A model generated the notes under the pieces. That model saw only the letters and a list, made by a program, of their open reading frames with translations. It was not told where the DNA came from and did not search any database. Shown one piece after another: positions 9,671 through 19,009 of a stretch of 64,000 nucleotides of DNA; position 1 is the stretch's first letter, and each line of letters begins with the position of its first letter. The DNA lies in the NCBI RefSeq assembly GCF_031460495.1, contig NZ_JAVKTS010000003.1, positions 525,900 to 589,899 on the forward strand, given 5' to 3'. The stretch comes from Tissierella sp. (lineage in GTDB: Bacteria; Bacillota; Clostridia; Tissierellales; Tissierellaceae). The translations under genes were made by a program, and so were the position numbers.

Positions 9671-9716
9671 ATTATTCAATTCACAATTCACAATTCATGG
9701 CTCACAATTCACAATG
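9671..9716. repeat. Reiterated AATTCACAATTCA motif
   Basis: Four imperfect copies of AATTCACAATTCA(TGG) lie between chrA and prfA. This is the same AT-rich motif seen at 6298-6350 and 16279-16371. Confidence 0.5.
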
Positions 9717-9723
9717 AAAAACC

Positions 9724-10263
9724 CTACAACTTATCCTTCAATTTCCATTTATTTATGATTACCGATCCCAATCCTCCAGCTATTACCAAGTATATTGGGC
9801 TTATACCTAGAAAAACTATTATCAAGGCTGCAGCTAATGATACTGATAATTTTTTATACCCAAATCCTGAAGTCTTCACCATCTTATATACTGCAGACAA
9901 TATAAGTGCAACGATGGTAGGTCTTATACCTAAAAATACCTTATCCAAAATAGGATTATTTCTATATTGATAGAAATAAATGGCAACAAGTAATATAGTA
10001 AAAAATGAAGGTAATATTGTTCCTAGAGTACAAACTATTGCACCTGGTAAACCTTTCAATCTATATCCCACATAAATACTTGTATTTACAGCTATGGGAC
10101 CAGGAGATCCTTGAGAAACTGCAATTGCGTCTAAAAATTCATATTTATCTATCCATTTTTTCTTATTCACTACTTCTTCTTGAATAATAGGTATCATGGC
10201 ATATCCTCCACCAAAGGTAAAGGCTCCAATCTTAAAAAATGTTGAAAACATTTGCAAAAACAT
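9724..10263 (-). CDS. chrA: Chromate transporter-family protein, half-size subunit 2
   Basis: A 179-residue membrane protein of the CHR family. The N-terminal FFKIGAFTFGGGYAMIPIIQEEVV and AVSQGSPGPIAVNTSIYVGYR motifs define one CHR domain, with about five or six helices. Long ChrA proteins carry two CHR domains in one chain. Short ones come as gene pairs that act together, and this is the second of such a pair, 15 bases after its partner at 10279-10800. Proven homologues export chromate; in anaerobic Firmicutes the natural substrate is unknown. The pair is placed between prmC and prfA, genes normally adjacent in clostridia. Confidence 0.9.
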   Translation of the reverse strand: MFLQMFSTFFKIGAFTFGGGYAMIPIIQEEVVNKKKWIDKYEFLDAIAVSQGSPGPIAVNTSIYVGYRLKGLPGAIVCTLGTILPSFFTILLVAIYFYQYRNNPILDKVFLGIRPTIVALILSAVYKMVKTSGFGYKKLSVSLAAALIIVFLGISPIYLVIAGGLGSVIINKWKLKDKL

Positions 10264-10278
10264 TCTCCCCCTCCTCCT

Positions 10279-10800
10279 TTAGTATAAGAATACACCCAAT
10301 ACACCAGCAAGAACTATTGCTAGAATAGGGTTAAATTTCTTAAATGTTACTAGCACAAAAATTATTATTGAAATAACAACAGCTTTTATGTCAATAAAAG
10401 CATTTTTACCAACAGTTACAGCTGCTGCAGCAATTAATCCCAAAACCACAGGTCTAATCCCAGAGAAAACCCACTTTGTATAAGGGCTATCCTTAAACTT
10501 GGAAATAAAATGAACTATCAAGCTCATTACTATAAAGGAAGGTAATACTACTGCAAATGTAGCAGTCATTGAACCTAGCACTCCCCCCACCTTATATCCT
10601 AAAAAAGTTGCCGAATTTATGGCAATTGGCCCGGGTGTCATCTCTGCAATCGCCAAAATATCTATAAATTCTACAGCTGTTAGCCATCCATGCACTTGAA
10701 TTATTTCCTCTTCAATCATAGGGAGCATAGCGTAGCCTCCACCAAAGCTAAATGCTCCTATCTTAAAAAATGATATAAACAACTGAAATAATATATCCAC
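10279..10800 (-). CDS. chrA: Chromate transporter-family protein, half-size subunit 1
   Basis: A 173-residue membrane protein, first of a CHR half-transporter pair. It carries SFFKIGAFSFGGGYAMLPMIEEEII and AIAEMTPGPIAINSATFLGYKVGG, the same two motifs as its partner at 9724-10263, with clear but moderate identity, so the two arose by an old duplication. Paired short ChrA proteins are thought to insert in opposite topology and form a heterodimer. The start codon shares one base with the stop of prmC, which implies coupling to the translation-termination operon. The substrate is not known. Confidence 0.9.
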   Translation of the reverse strand: MDILFQLFISFFKIGAFSFGGGYAMLPMIEEEIIQVHGWLTAVEFIDILAIAEMTPGPIAINSATFLGYKVGGVLGSMTATFAVVLPSFIVMSLIVHFISKFKDSPYTKWVFSGIRPVVLGLIAAAAVTVGKNAFIDIKAVVISIIIFVLVTFKKFNPILAIVLAGVLGVFLY

Positions 10801-11648
10801 TATCCCACCTCAACTTTCTTCATACCAAATACTACTCTATTATGTCCTTGCAAATCCTTTAATATAGTAGTTTCCCTAAAACCTTCTTTAATTAGAATAT
10901 CTTCTACTGCCTTAGCTTGATCATATCCAATCTCATAAATAAGTAGGCCTCCATCTTGCAGAAATTCTTTACTTAAATATGTAATCCTTCTATAAAAATC
11001 CAATCCATCAAGACCACCGTCCAAAGCAAGTCTAGGCTCGAAATCCTTTACTGTTGTATGAAGCTTTTCTAGTTCATCTTTAGAAATATAAGGAGGATTC
11101 GATGCGATAATTTGAAATTGTCCTTCTAAATTAAGATCTTCGAGAGCTTCAAATAAATCTCCCTTATAAAAACTTACATTATCTAACTTCAATCTATTTT
11201 TATTAATACTTGCTACTTTAATAGCAATATCTGAGATATCTACTCCAATTACCTCTGCATTCTCACAATAATTTCCAATACTCAATGAGATTGCACCACT
11301 GCCAACACCTAAATCCAATAGCTTTATAGGTATAGTTTTATATTTTTCCTTAATATACCCAATAATATACTCTACCAAAATTTCCGTATCTGGTCTAGGT
11401 ACTAAAACTCCTTCTTCTAAATAAAAGTCCAGTCCCATAAACTCCCATTGACCTAATATGTACTGTATAGGGTATCCAGTAGCCCTTTTTACTGTAAGTT
11501 CCAAAAACTTATCAACAATATTAGGGGATACTTCTCTATCCCCATAGGTATATATTGTTGATTTATCCACATCTAATAACTTACATAGTATCAAGATTGA
11601 ATCCCTAATATCACAGGATGATTTCTTTAACAGTTCATTGATTACCAT
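10800..11648 (-). CDS. prmC: Release factor glutamine methyltransferase
   Basis: A 282-residue SAM-dependent methyltransferase that N5-methylates the glutamine of the GGQ motif in release factors. The SAM-binding LLDLGVGSGAISLSIG (about residues 115-130) and the catalytic NPPYI tetrapeptide in IIASNPPYISKDEL are present, with a helical N-terminal release-factor-binding domain ahead of them. Length is normal. Its start overlaps the end of the DUF1385 gene by seven bases. Genes for the two parts of the same process, prmC and prfA, are in one run but separated here by two chrA genes. Confidence 0.95.
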   Translation of the reverse strand: MVINELLKKSSCDIRDSILILCKLLDVDKSTIYTYGDREVSPNIVDKFLELTVKRATGYPIQYILGQWEFMGLDFYLEEGVLVPRPDTEILVEYIIGYIKEKYKTIPIKLLDLGVGSGAISLSIGNYCENAEVIGVDISDIAIKVASINKNRLKLDNVSFYKGDLFEALEDLNLEGQFQIIASNPPYISKDELEKLHTTVKDFEPRLALDGGLDGLDFYRRITYLSKEFLQDGGLLIYEIGYDQAKAVEDILIKEGFRETTILKDLQGHNRVVFGMKKVEVG

Positions 11649-12595
11649 TTATCCTCATCCTTATTATCTGGAAGAACTGCCTTCAAAGCTGCAATGGCTA
11701 CTTCAATTTGATCGCTATCTGGTTCTTTTACAGTTGCTAATTTTTGAATCATTAGTCCAGGATAGGAAAAGAAATAAGCTAACTTTGACTTACTTTTACC
11801 GATAAGTCTATTTATCTCATAAGATATTCCTGCAATCACAGGGAACATTAATATTCTAACTAAAAATCTTTGTAATGGATTTGGCCACCCAAAGAAAGAT
11901 AAAACTAAAATACTGACTATCATTACCATAAATAAAAAGCTGGTACCACATCTAGCATGAAGAATTGGGTACTTCTTTACATTTTCAACAGTTAGTTCTT
12001 CTTCATTTTCATAACAATGAATTGTCTTATGTTCTGCTCCATGATATTCAAATACTCTCTTTATATCCTCAAGCTTTGATACTGCAATTACATAAATTAG
12101 AAATATAAATATTCTAACTACCCCTTCCAACAGATTCAAACCTATTGAGCTGTCTATTTTTGACTTAAAGAAATTAGTAAGAATTGTTGGTAATATCATA
12201 AAAATCCCTATAGCCAAGGCTATGGAAAACACCATTGCAAAAAACATTTCAACATCCGCTGCTTTATCCTTAAATATTTTTTGAGTTAATGTTATTTTAG
12301 GTGAAGATTCTTTATTATCCTCTTCATAAAATTCAGCAGAATACATCAAGGATTTGGTGCCAAGGATTAAGGATTCAACTAATCCGACTACTCCTCTTAA
12401 GAATGGTAATTTAAATATTTTATTTCTCATAGCTAAAGTATTTAGTTTTTCTTTCTTTAGCTCAATTTCATGATCAGGTTTTCTTACAGCTATGGCTACA
12501 TCCTTGGGACCACGCATCATAACCCCTTCAATTAGGGCTTGCCCACCAATGCTAGTAATATGTTTTGGTACTCTATTTAATTTCTTAATTTCCAT
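11642..12595 (-). CDS. DUF1385 (YqhQ-family) membrane protein
   Basis: A 317-residue integral membrane protein. The N-terminal SIGGQALIEGVMMRGPKDVAIAVRKP, the central FEYHGAEHKTIHCYENEEELTVENVKKYPILHARCGTSF region with conserved His, Cys and Glu, and four or so hydrophobic segments are hallmarks of DUF1385. The function is unknown. The conserved polar motif suggests metal binding or a catalytic role at the membrane, but that is inference. It is consistently located next to rpmE and prmC in Firmicutes, as here. The ATG at 12595 has a GGTGGT-type site upstream, and the end overlaps prmC. Confidence 0.88.
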   Translation of the reverse strand: MEIKKLNRVPKHITSIGGQALIEGVMMRGPKDVAIAVRKPDHEIELKKEKLNTLAMRNKIFKLPFLRGVVGLVESLILGTKSLMYSAEFYEEDNKESSPKITLTQKIFKDKAADVEMFFAMVFSIALAIGIFMILPTILTNFFKSKIDSSIGLNLLEGVVRIFIFLIYVIAVSKLEDIKRVFEYHGAEHKTIHCYENEEELTVENVKKYPILHARCGTSFLFMVMIVSILVLSFFGWPNPLQRFLVRILMFPVIAGISYEINRLIGKSKSKLAYFFSYPGLMIQKLATVKEPDSDQIEVAIAALKAVLPDNKDEDKW

Positions 12596-12601
12596 CTATA
12601 C

Positions 12602-12800
12602 ACCACCTTTTTAATCAGTGAAGAGTTAATTTAGGTCATTCACTGTATTTATGCTAGGTCATTTTCTAAATTGTTAGGTCATTTTCCTCAGTCTCGAAAT
12701 TCAAATCTATTTACTCCCTACCGGTCGTATAGATTTGGTTCTCGTTGCGTTTGACCTACTAAAGCTCACTATCGTTCGCTAAGTTAGGTCATAAAAAATA
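12602..12800. repeat. Intergenic region with four AGGTCAT repeats
   Basis: The 250-bp gap between the DUF1385 gene and rpmE contains TAGGTCATT-type heptamer repeats at about 12631, 12654, 12675 and 12785. A partial inverted repeat (aaatctat...atagattt) flanks a relatively GC-rich stretch containing CTACCGGTCGTAT. No open reading frame or RNA gene was recognised. It could be a degenerate mobile element. Confidence 0.45.
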
Positions 12801-12801
12801 A

Positions 12802-12827
12802 AGGTTAGATGCTTGGGCAACTAACCT
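12802..12827 (-). terminator. Intrinsic terminator of rpmE
   Basis: Read on the minus strand: AGGTTAG, a 12-base loop, CTAACCT, then TTATTTTTTA. It begins about 20 bases after the rpmE stop codon. Confidence 0.8.
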
Positions 12828-12845
12828 AATTTCTCTTTGAAGAAA

Positions 12846-13046
12846 TTAATCGATTTGATATTTCTTCTTGAATTTCTCAACACGTCCGCCACGTTCTGCA
12901 AATTTTTGACGACCTGTAAAAAATGGATGACATTCTGAACAGATTTCAACTCTTAGTTCATCTTTAACAGAACCTGTTTTGAAAGTATTTCCACACGCGC
13001 AAGTAACAGTAGTTTCTTTATAGTTTGGATGAATATCCGCCTTCAT
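12846..13046 (-). CDS. rpmE: 50S ribosomal protein L31 (zinc-binding form)
   Basis: A 66-residue protein of the large ribosomal subunit, beginning [19 protein letters not shown]. Two CxxC-like pairs (CAC and CSEC) show this is the zinc-binding C+ form, which can act as a zinc store that is replaced by a C- paralogue under zinc starvation. No paralogue is in the window, although a ZIP transporter is. The frame is open three codons upstream from a GTG. The ATG at 13046 is preferred because AGAGGTG is correctly spaced and homologues start MK.D.HP. It is expressed as a single gene, with its own terminator at 12802-12827. Confidence 0.97.
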   Translation of the reverse strand: MKADIHPNYKETTVTCACGNTFKTGSVKDELRVEICSECHPFFTGRQKFAERGGRVEKFKKKYQID

Positions 13047-13139
13047 TCCTTTCACCTCTCTTCAAATGCTAATTTATAGCAAAAAAACAATTTCATAATT
13101 CAACCACTAAATTATAGCATATTTATTTTCTAATTTCAA

Positions 13140-14513
13140 CTAAATCCAAATTTTATTTCTCATTTCAACAATAAATTGATCATTATCCTTAGATTTTAAT
13201 AAATTGTCAATTAAAGTCTCCGTTACATCCTGAGTAGATGCATTTCCCATGGCCTTTCGTATTGCCCATATAGTCTCTAATTCTTTTTGAGTAAGTAGTA
13301 GTTCTTCCCTTCTAGTTCCTGATCTGTTAATATCAATAGCTGGGAAAATTCTCTTTTCAGATAATTTTCTGTCTAAATGTATTTCCATATTGCCTGTACC
13401 CTTGAATTCCTCAAATATAACATCATCCATACGACTTCCAGTCTCCACTAAAGCAGTAGCAAGAATAGTTAAGGATCCGCCTTCTTCTAATTTTCTTGCA
13501 GCTCCAAAAAATCTCTTTGGCTTGTGAAGTGCTCCTGGGTCAAGACCACCGGATAGTGTCCTTCCAGTTGCAGGAATTGTCAGGTTGTATGCCCTAGCAA
13601 GTCTAGTAATACTATCTAATAAAACTACTACATCTTTTCCATGTTCAACCAATCGTTTTGCTCTTTCCAATACGATTTCTGCAACTTTAGTATGATGTTG
13701 TGGCAATTCATCAAAAGTTGAATAAACCACATCTCCCTTTACAGATCTCTTCATATCTGTTACTTCTTCTGGTCTTTCATCTATTAAAAGTACAATAATC
13801 TCAACCTCGGGATGATTTCTAGATATAGCATTTGCTACCATTTTAAGTAAAGATGTCTTTCCTGCCTTTGGTGGAGATACAATCATTCCTCTTTGTCCCT
13901 TACCAATAGGTGATATCAAATCAATCATCCTAGTTGCAAGTTCATTTCCGTTGGATTCAAGTTTTAGTCTTTGATTGGGATAAATTGGAGTTAAGTTATC
14001 AAAATTAGGTCTTTTTAGACAAGTTTCTGGATGCATTCCGTTAACAGATTTAACATATAGGAGAGCTTTGTATCTTTCCCCAGGATTTGGGGCTCTTGTA
14101 ACACCGAAGATTTTATCTCCAGTTTTCAATCTAAATCTTCTGATTTGAGAAGGCGAAATATAAATGTCATCCTCACCAGATAGATAATTGTCAGATCTTA
14201 AAAATCCATATCCATCTATGTGTAATTCAAGTATCCCCTCTGCACCATTTATGGTATCCATGTTTTCCAATTCTTCAGTGACTTTTTCTGGTAAATCTTC
14301 TGTGTCAATATCTTTCATATCTATTGTTACCTCATTTTGCTCTACTTCTTTTTCCTCTTCTTTTTCCTTTTCCTTTTCCTCAGAAGCAAAAGTTTGAAGA
14401 ATTATATCTATCAACTCATCCTTCTTATATTTATAAGGACTGTTGACTCCTTGAGTCTTAGCTATTTCTCTAAGTTCCCCAATTTTCTTGTTGAGTAAAT
14501 CCTTCTCCGTCAA
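13140..14513 (-). CDS. rho: Transcription termination factor Rho
   Basis: A 457-residue hexameric RNA helicase that terminates transcription. In order: an N-terminal Rho_N helical domain ([17 protein letters not shown]), an acidic low-complexity insertion of about fifteen mostly Glu/Lys residues near residues 46-60, the RNA-binding cold-shock-like domain ([25 protein letters not shown]) and the RecA-type ATPase. The ATPase has Walker [12 protein letters not shown] and Walker [17 protein letters not shown], with the Q- and R-loop regions. The charged insertion is variable among Firmicutes. Rho sits between glpX and rpmE, as in many clostridia. The minus-strand ATG at 14513 has AGGTGGTG upstream. 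Confidence 0.97.
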   Translation of the reverse strand: MTEKDLLNKKIGELREIAKTQGVNSPYKYKKDELIDIILQTFASEEKEKEKEEEKEVEQNEVTIDMKDIDTEDLPEKVTEELENMDTINGAEGILELHIDGYGFLRSDNYLSGEDDIYISPSQIRRFRLKTGDKIFGVTRAPNPGERYKALLYVKSVNGMHPETCLKRPNFDNLTPIYPNQRLKLESNGNELATRMIDLISPIGKGQRGMIVSPPKAGKTSLLKMVANAISRNHPEVEIIVLLIDERPEEVTDMKRSVKGDVVYSTFDELPQHHTKVAEIVLERAKRLVEHGKDVVVLLDSITRLARAYNLTIPATGRTLSGGLDPGALHKPKRFFGAARKLEEGGSLTILATALVETGSRMDDVIFEEFKGTGNMEIHLDRKLSEKRIFPAIDINRSGTRREELLLTQKELETIWAIRKAMGNASTQDVTETLIDNLLKSKDNDQFIVEMRNKIWI

Positions 14514-14532
14514 AAATTAACACCACCTTTCT

Positions 14533-14634
14533 TTCAATTCAATGAATAGTGAATAACTAATAGCTAATAGTTAAAGGACCCAAAAGCATTACTGAAAACT
14601 TTTCACTTTTCACTATTAGTTATTAACTGTATTC
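14533..14634. repeat. AT-rich inverted element (GTGAATAACTAATAG ... CACTATTAGTTATTA)
   Basis: The gap between glpX and rho holds an imperfect long inverted repeat. Left arm: AATAGTGAATAACTAATAG. Right arm: CACTATTAGTTATTAAC. Close relatives occur at 1305-1375 and 24578-24718, in each case beside the stop of a minus-strand gene (glpX, wecB, pyrG). Confidence 0.55.
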
Positions 14635-15603
14635 TTACTTCGCGTATTCTGGTTTTTTATCTAATATATGTCTTGATTCTATAAATCTTACGGTTCCTGT
14701 TTCAGCTCTTGTAACTAAAGTATGAGTTGATGCAATATTGTTTTCTAGGTACTTAACTCCTTGAAGTAGTTCTCCATGGGATACTCCTGTTGCTGCGAAA
14801 ACTATTTCATCTCCTTTTACAAGGTCATCTGTCTTATACACTTTGCTTAAGTCTGCACCCATTGCAATACATCTCTCTCTTTGCTCATCAGTTACTGGAT
14901 GTAGTATTCCTTGAAATTCTCCACCCATACATTTCAATGCAGCTGCAGTAATAACTCCCTCTGGAGCTCCTCCTATGCCAACCATCATATCTACACCAGT
15001 ATGTTCAAAGCATGTATTGATAGCAGCAATTACATCACCATCAGTTATCATTCTAATTCTTGCTCCAGCTTTTCTTATGTCTGCTGCCAATTTATCGTGC
15101 CTTGGTCTATCCAACATAGTCACTGTAACTTCAGATACATCCTTGTCCAAGGCCTTTGCAACTGCACGAACATTATCTCCAATTGGAGCATTAATATCTA
15201 TAACACCAGCTGCTCCTGGTCCCACTGCCATTTTATTCATATAAGTATCTGGTGCATGAAGCATACACCCTCTAGGTGCTATGGCCACTACTGAAACAGC
15301 ATCAGGACGACCATAAGCAATGGAATTTGTACCATCTAGTGGATCTACTGCTATGTCTATTTTCAAGCTATCTGGCCCTGCTATACCTATTTGTTCCCCA
15401 ATATATAGCATAGGGGCTTCATCAATTTCCCCTTCACCGATAACTACAACTCCATCAATATTTACAGTATCAAACATTCTCCTCATCGCATCAACAGCAG
15501 CTTGATCTGCAGCATTTTTATCTCCTCTACCTAAAAACTTCGCACTAGCCAATGCTGCTGCTTCTGTTACTCTTGCTAAATTCAACGCCAAATTTCTATC
15601 CAT
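14635..15603 (-). CDS. glpX: Fructose-1,6-bisphosphatase, class II
   Basis: A 322-residue GlpX-type phosphatase that hydrolyses fructose 1,6-bisphosphate to fructose 6-phosphate in gluconeogenesis. The metal-binding signature VDPLDGTNSIAYGRPDAVS, the GEGEIDEAPMLYIGE motif and the GIGGAPEGVITAAA region are complete, and length is normal. It follows fsa by 11 bases. With fba upstream, the three genes cover interconversion between triose phosphates and fructose phosphates, useful to a cell growing on amino acids. Some GlpX proteins also cleave sedoheptulose bisphosphate, which cannot be judged from sequence. Confidence 0.95.
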   Translation of the reverse strand: MDRNLALNLARVTEAAALASAKFLGRGDKNAADQAAVDAMRRMFDTVNIDGVVVIGEGEIDEAPMLYIGEQIGIAGPDSLKIDIAVDPLDGTNSIAYGRPDAVSVVAIAPRGCMLHAPDTYMNKMAVGPGAAGVIDINAPIGDNVRAVAKALDKDVSEVTVTMLDRPRHDKLAADIRKAGARIRMITDGDVIAAINTCFEHTGVDMMVGIGGAPEGVITAAALKCMGGEFQGILHPVTDEQRERCIAMGADLSKVYKTDDLVKGDEIVFAATGVSHGELLQGVKYLENNIASTHTLVTRAETGTVRFIESRHILDKKPEYAK

Positions 15604-15614
15604 TATAACACTCC

Positions 15615-16262
15615 CTAATTAGTTTTAATGCTATTCCAATCTTTTAAGAATTTGTCAATTCCAATATCAGTTAGTGGATGAGCTAACATTTGAACAAATA
15701 CCTTATATGGTATAGTTGAAATATGAGCCCCAGCCTTTGCAGCATCTAACACATGAATAGGATGCCTAATACTTGCAGCAATTATTTCTGTATCAATGCC
15801 ATGCAAAGCAAATATCTGATATATATCTTCTATTATATCCATTCCTTCATTTCCAACATCATCAAGTCTACCAACAAAAGGACTTACATAAGTAGCCCCT
15901 GCACGAGCTGCAAGCAAGGCTTGATTAGCTGAAAAAATCAAGGTAACATTAGTCTTTACTTTTTCCTCAGTTAGTACTTTTACAGCCTTTAATCCCTCTT
16001 TAGTCATAGGGATTTTGATAATAATATTTGGATGAATCTTGGCTAACTCTCTAGCTTCCTTCAGCATGCCATCTTTATCTAAAGAAACAACTTCAGCACT
16101 AATAGGTCCATCTACAATATCAGAAATCTCCTTAACAACTTCTTTGAAATCCCTACCTTCTTTAGCTATTAAGCTAGGATTCGTGGTTACACCACAAATT
16201 ACTCCCCACTCATTAATCTCTTTTATCTCTTCAATATTAGCAGTATCAATAAAAAGTTTCAT
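15615..16262 (-). CDS. fsa: Transaldolase / fructose-6-phosphate aldolase family
   Basis: A 215-residue short transaldolase of the TalC/Fsa subfamily, a class I enzyme with a Schiff-base lysine in NIIIKIPMT. Other signatures are [15 protein letters not shown] at the start, [13 protein letters not shown] and the [20 protein letters not shown] stretch. Short family members act either as transaldolases in the pentose phosphate pathway or as fructose-6-phosphate aldolases. Firmicute members next to fba and glpX are usually called transaldolase. The frame opens seven codons earlier, but GGGGGTG six bases before the ATG at 16262 fixes the start. Confidence 0.93.
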   Translation of the reverse strand: MKLFIDTANIEEIKEINEWGVICGVTTNPSLIAKEGRDFKEVVKEISDIVDGPISAEVVSLDKDGMLKEARELAKIHPNIIIKIPMTKEGLKAVKVLTEEKVKTNVTLIFSANQALLAARAGATYVSPFVGRLDDVGNEGMDIIEDIYQIFALHGIDTEIIAASIRHPIHVLDAAKAGAHISTIPYKVFVQMLAHPLTDIGIDKFLKDWNSIKTN

Positions 16263-16278
16263 TACATACACCCCCGTA

Positions 16279-16371
16279 TTCAATTAATAATTAACGATTA
16301 ACAATTGTTTGGGTCTAGCTATTGGGTATTTTTGCGACCCTAGGTCCCTTAATTGTGAATTGTGCATTATT
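16279..16371. repeat. AT-rich inverted element between fba and fsa
   Basis: Left arm contains AATTAACGATTAACAATTG and right arm CCCTTAATTGTGAATTG, flanking a central GGTCTAGC...GACCCTAGGTCC stretch. It is related to the AATTCACAATT motifs at 6298-6350 and 9671-9716. No gene is present. Confidence 0.45.
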
Positions 16372-17223
16372 TTATGCCCTATTAACTGAACCAAATATTT
16401 GCATCTTTTCCTTTATTATTTCCTTCATTTGAGTTTTTGCAGGTCCTAATATCTTTCTTGGGTCAAAATTATCTGGATTATTCTTTAGGAACTCTTTTAC
16501 ACCATTAGCAAATGCTATTCTAATATCCGTATCTATATTTATCTTAGAAATACCTAATGAAATAGCTTTCCTTAAAGCCTCTTCAGGAACTCCTGATGAT
16601 CCGTGTAATACTAAAGGAACACTAACTATATCCCTAATAGCTTTTATTCTATCAAAATCAAGTTTTGGTTCTCCCTTATATACACCATGGGCTGTACCAA
16701 CGGCTATAGCAAGGAAATCAACATCAGTTTCATTAACAAATCTCAGAGCCTCCTCTGGGCTTGTAAATGTAGCGTCTTTTTCACTAACTGTTATATGGTC
16801 TTCTGTTCCACCAATCTTACCTAGTTCTGCCTCAACAGATACTCCAACAGCCTTAGCTACTTCTATTACCTTTTTAGTGTAGGCAATATTTTCATCCAAA
16901 GCAAATCTTGATCCATCAATCATTACAGAAGAAAATCCATGTCTAATGCATAGCATAACTTGATCAAAGTCCGTACCATGGTCTAAATGTAGAGCTACTG
17001 GAACTTTAGCATTTCTAGCTGCTAATTTACCAAGCTCTGCTATATATTCTATTCCCGCATATTTAATACCACCTTGACTGGCTTGCAATATGACCGGAGA
17101 ATTAGTTTCCTCAGCAGCTTCAATAATAGCTTGTATTATCTCCATATTATTAATATTAAAAGCTCCAACAGCATATCCATTTTTTTGAGCATCAAGCAAC
17201 AACTCTTTTCCTGTTAATAACAT
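16372..17223 (-). CDS. fba: Class II fructose-bisphosphate aldolase
   Basis: A 283-residue zinc-dependent aldolase that cleaves or forms fructose 1,6-bisphosphate. Zinc ligands lie in PVALHLDHGTDFDQV, in the AVGTAHGVYKGEP segment and in LVLHGSSGVPEE. The phosphate-binding region KINIDTDIRIAF is present. Five extra codons are open upstream, but GGAGGT is spaced seven bases from the ATG at 17223 and homologues start near MLLTGKELL. It heads the fba-fsa-glpX run. The closest alternatives are tagatose-bisphosphate aldolases of the same fold (GatY/KbaY). The glycolytic context favours Fba. Confidence 0.93.
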   Translation of the reverse strand: MLLTGKELLLDAQKNGYAVGAFNINNMEIIQAIIEAAEETNSPVILQASQGGIKYAGIEYIAELGKLAARNAKVPVALHLDHGTDFDQVMLCIRHGFSSVMIDGSRFALDENIAYTKKVIEVAKAVGVSVEAELGKIGGTEDHITVSEKDATFTSPEEALRFVNETDVDFLAIAVGTAHGVYKGEPKLDFDRIKAIRDIVSVPLVLHGSSGVPEEALRKAISLGISKINIDTDIRIAFANGVKEFLKNNPDNFDPRKILGPAKTQMKEIIKEKMQIFGSVNRA

Positions 17224-17306
17224 AAGAACTACCTCCATTTTTATTATTATATACTATTATATCAGATTTCAAAACTATTAGAGTAATAAATTGAAATAAA
17301 TATACT

Positions 17307-17353
17307 AAATAAGTTTGGATTTCGGTGCCTGGCACCAAAATCTAAACTTATTT
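17307..17353 (-). repeat. GGTGCC-T-GGCACC palindrome copy R1
   Basis: A 47-bp near-palindrome with AAATAAGTTT/AAACTTATTT outer arms and core at 17324-17336. It ends 7 bases past the stop of the ggt-like gene (17361) on the minus strand and is followed there by T-rich sequence, so it probably terminates that transcript. Confidence 0.85.
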
Positions 17354-17360
17354 GTCATTA

Positions 17361-18968
17361 TTAAAATATGGCTATATATCCATCTGCCCTTGACTCAGTT
17401 CCACCACAAAGCACTCCTTTTTCATCTACCCATATAATTTGCCCTCTGCCGAAACTACCACTATCTATTTGAGATACCATATTATGTCCCCTTTGTCCCA
17501 AGGCTAAAGCTATATCATTTGGAAAAGATTGTTCAACCGATATAGTTTTGTCCTTAGTCCATTGCCATCTTGGAGCATCCAGAGCATCCTGAGGATTAAG
17601 ATGAAAATCTATAGTACTAGTAATTACTTGTACATGTCCTTGTGGTTGCATAAACCCACCCATTACACCAAAAGGTCCTACTGGACGCCCATCTTTAGAC
17701 AAAAATCCAGAAATAATAGTATGATATGGTTTCTTGCATGGTCCTACACAATTTGGATGATTTTCTTTCATATTAAAATTATTTCCTCGATTATGCAATC
17801 CAATTCCAGTACCAGGCACCACTAGGCCTGAGCCGAATCCCATATAATTGCTTTGAATATAGGAGACCATATTTCCTTCACCGTCAGCAGTAGCAAAATA
17901 TACTGTCCCTCCACTTTGAGGTTCACCTGCCTCTGGCATTAGAGCACTTTCACCAATTAACTTTGCTCTTTCTTTACCGTATTCTGGAGATAATAGTTCT
18001 TCTACTGTGGGAACCATATATTTTGGATCCCCAATATATTCAAGTCCATCTGCAAATGCTAGTTTCATAGCTTCAATAAGTATATGATAGGTTTCTATAC
18101 TATCCTTTTCCTTAAGTTCAAAATTGTTTAAAATATTTAATGCCATCAATGCAACAATTCCATGCCCATTTGGTGGAATCTCCCACACATCATAACCTCT
18201 ATAATTAACTTTAATTGGTTCTACCCATTCTGCTTTATACTCTGCTAAGTCTTCCTTTCTTATATAGCCTCCATATTTTCTGGAGAATTCATCTATCTTA
18301 TCTGCAAGCTCTCCCCTATAGAAAGATTCTGCATTCGTATTGGCTATTTCCTCTAAAGTTGCAGCATGATCTGGTGCTAGCCAGATTTCCCCTATCTTTG
18401 GAGCCCTGCCCTTAGGAGCAAATGTTTCAAACCAATATTTAAATTCTTCTCCTTTGAGCTTTTCACTATATATCCTATATGCCCTATCCCAATATTTACC
18501 TACTGTAGGGGCAATAGGATGACCATCCCTAGCAATTCCAATAGCTGGCATCAGTGCTTCCTTTAAGGTAAGTTTCCCAAATTTCTTAGAAAGTTCAGCC
18601 CATGCTGCTGGTACCCCAGGTACAGTTACAGGAGTAAATCCATAGACTGGCATAGAATCTAATCCTAATTCCTTGAGTTTTTCATATGTTAAGGACTTGG
18701 GAGATGGTCCACTGGAGTTTAATCCATGAAGCTTACCATTTGTCCAAACTAAAGCAAAGGCATCCCCACCAATTCCATTGGCAGTAGGTTCTACCACCGT
18801 AAGTGTAGCAGCTGTAGCTATGGCTGCATCTACTGCATTCCCTCCCTTTTTCATCATATCAATACCTGCTTGTGCAGCTAATGGATGGGATGCCGCTACC
18901 ATCCCATTCTTTCCATATACAAGATTTCTTTTAGAACTATATTTATGGTAAATCGGATTAAATTCCAA
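17361..18968 (-). CDS. Gamma-glutamyltransferase-family hydrolase (cytoplasmic form)
   Basis: A 535-residue Ntn-hydrolase-type protein. The N-terminal VAASHPLAAQAGIDMMKKGGNAVDAAIA and GGDAFALVW motifs are those of gamma-glutamyltranspeptidase. The expected autocleavage and nucleophile threonine is Thr355 in SGGTVYFATADGEGN, followed by the substrate-loop region and a GGFMQPQGHVQV motif. There is no signal peptide, so unlike classical Ggt it should be cytoplasmic. Many such proteins act on non-glutathione gamma-glutamyl or acyl substrates. It lies downstream of kce and kal in one direction, with palindromes R1 and R2 on either side, so it is probably transcribed separately. Substrate unknown. 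Confidence 0.85.
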   Translation of the reverse strand: MEFNPIYHKYSSKRNLVYGKNGMVAASHPLAAQAGIDMMKKGGNAVDAAIATAATLTVVEPTANGIGGDAFALVWTNGKLHGLNSSGPSPKSLTYEKLKELGLDSMPVYGFTPVTVPGVPAAWAELSKKFGKLTLKEALMPAIGIARDGHPIAPTVGKYWDRAYRIYSEKLKGEEFKYWFETFAPKGRAPKIGEIWLAPDHAATLEEIANTNAESFYRGELADKIDEFSRKYGGYIRKEDLAEYKAEWVEPIKVNYRGYDVWEIPPNGHGIVALMALNILNNFELKEKDSIETYHILIEAMKLAFADGLEYIGDPKYMVPTVEELLSPEYGKERAKLIGESALMPEAGEPQSGGTVYFATADGEGNMVSYIQSNYMGFGSGLVVPGTGIGLHNRGNNFNMKENHPNCVGPCKKPYHTIISGFLSKDGRPVGPFGVMGGFMQPQGHVQVITSTIDFHLNPQDALDAPRWQWTKDKTISVEQSFPNDIALALGQRGHNMVSQIDSGSFGRGQIIWVDEKGVLCGGTESRADGYIAIF

Positions 18969-19009
18969 GTTAAAACCCCCTTATTTAGCTCTTGAATAGT
19001 TAATTTAAA

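Noticed and set aside
14911..15294. Plus-strand open frame of 127 residues opposite glpX
   Set aside because: Low-complexity Cys/Ser/His/Ile-rich translation with no ribosome site, fully antisense to a well-conserved gene. The same applies to other antisense frames, for example opposite wecA, pyrG and the Ig-domain gene.
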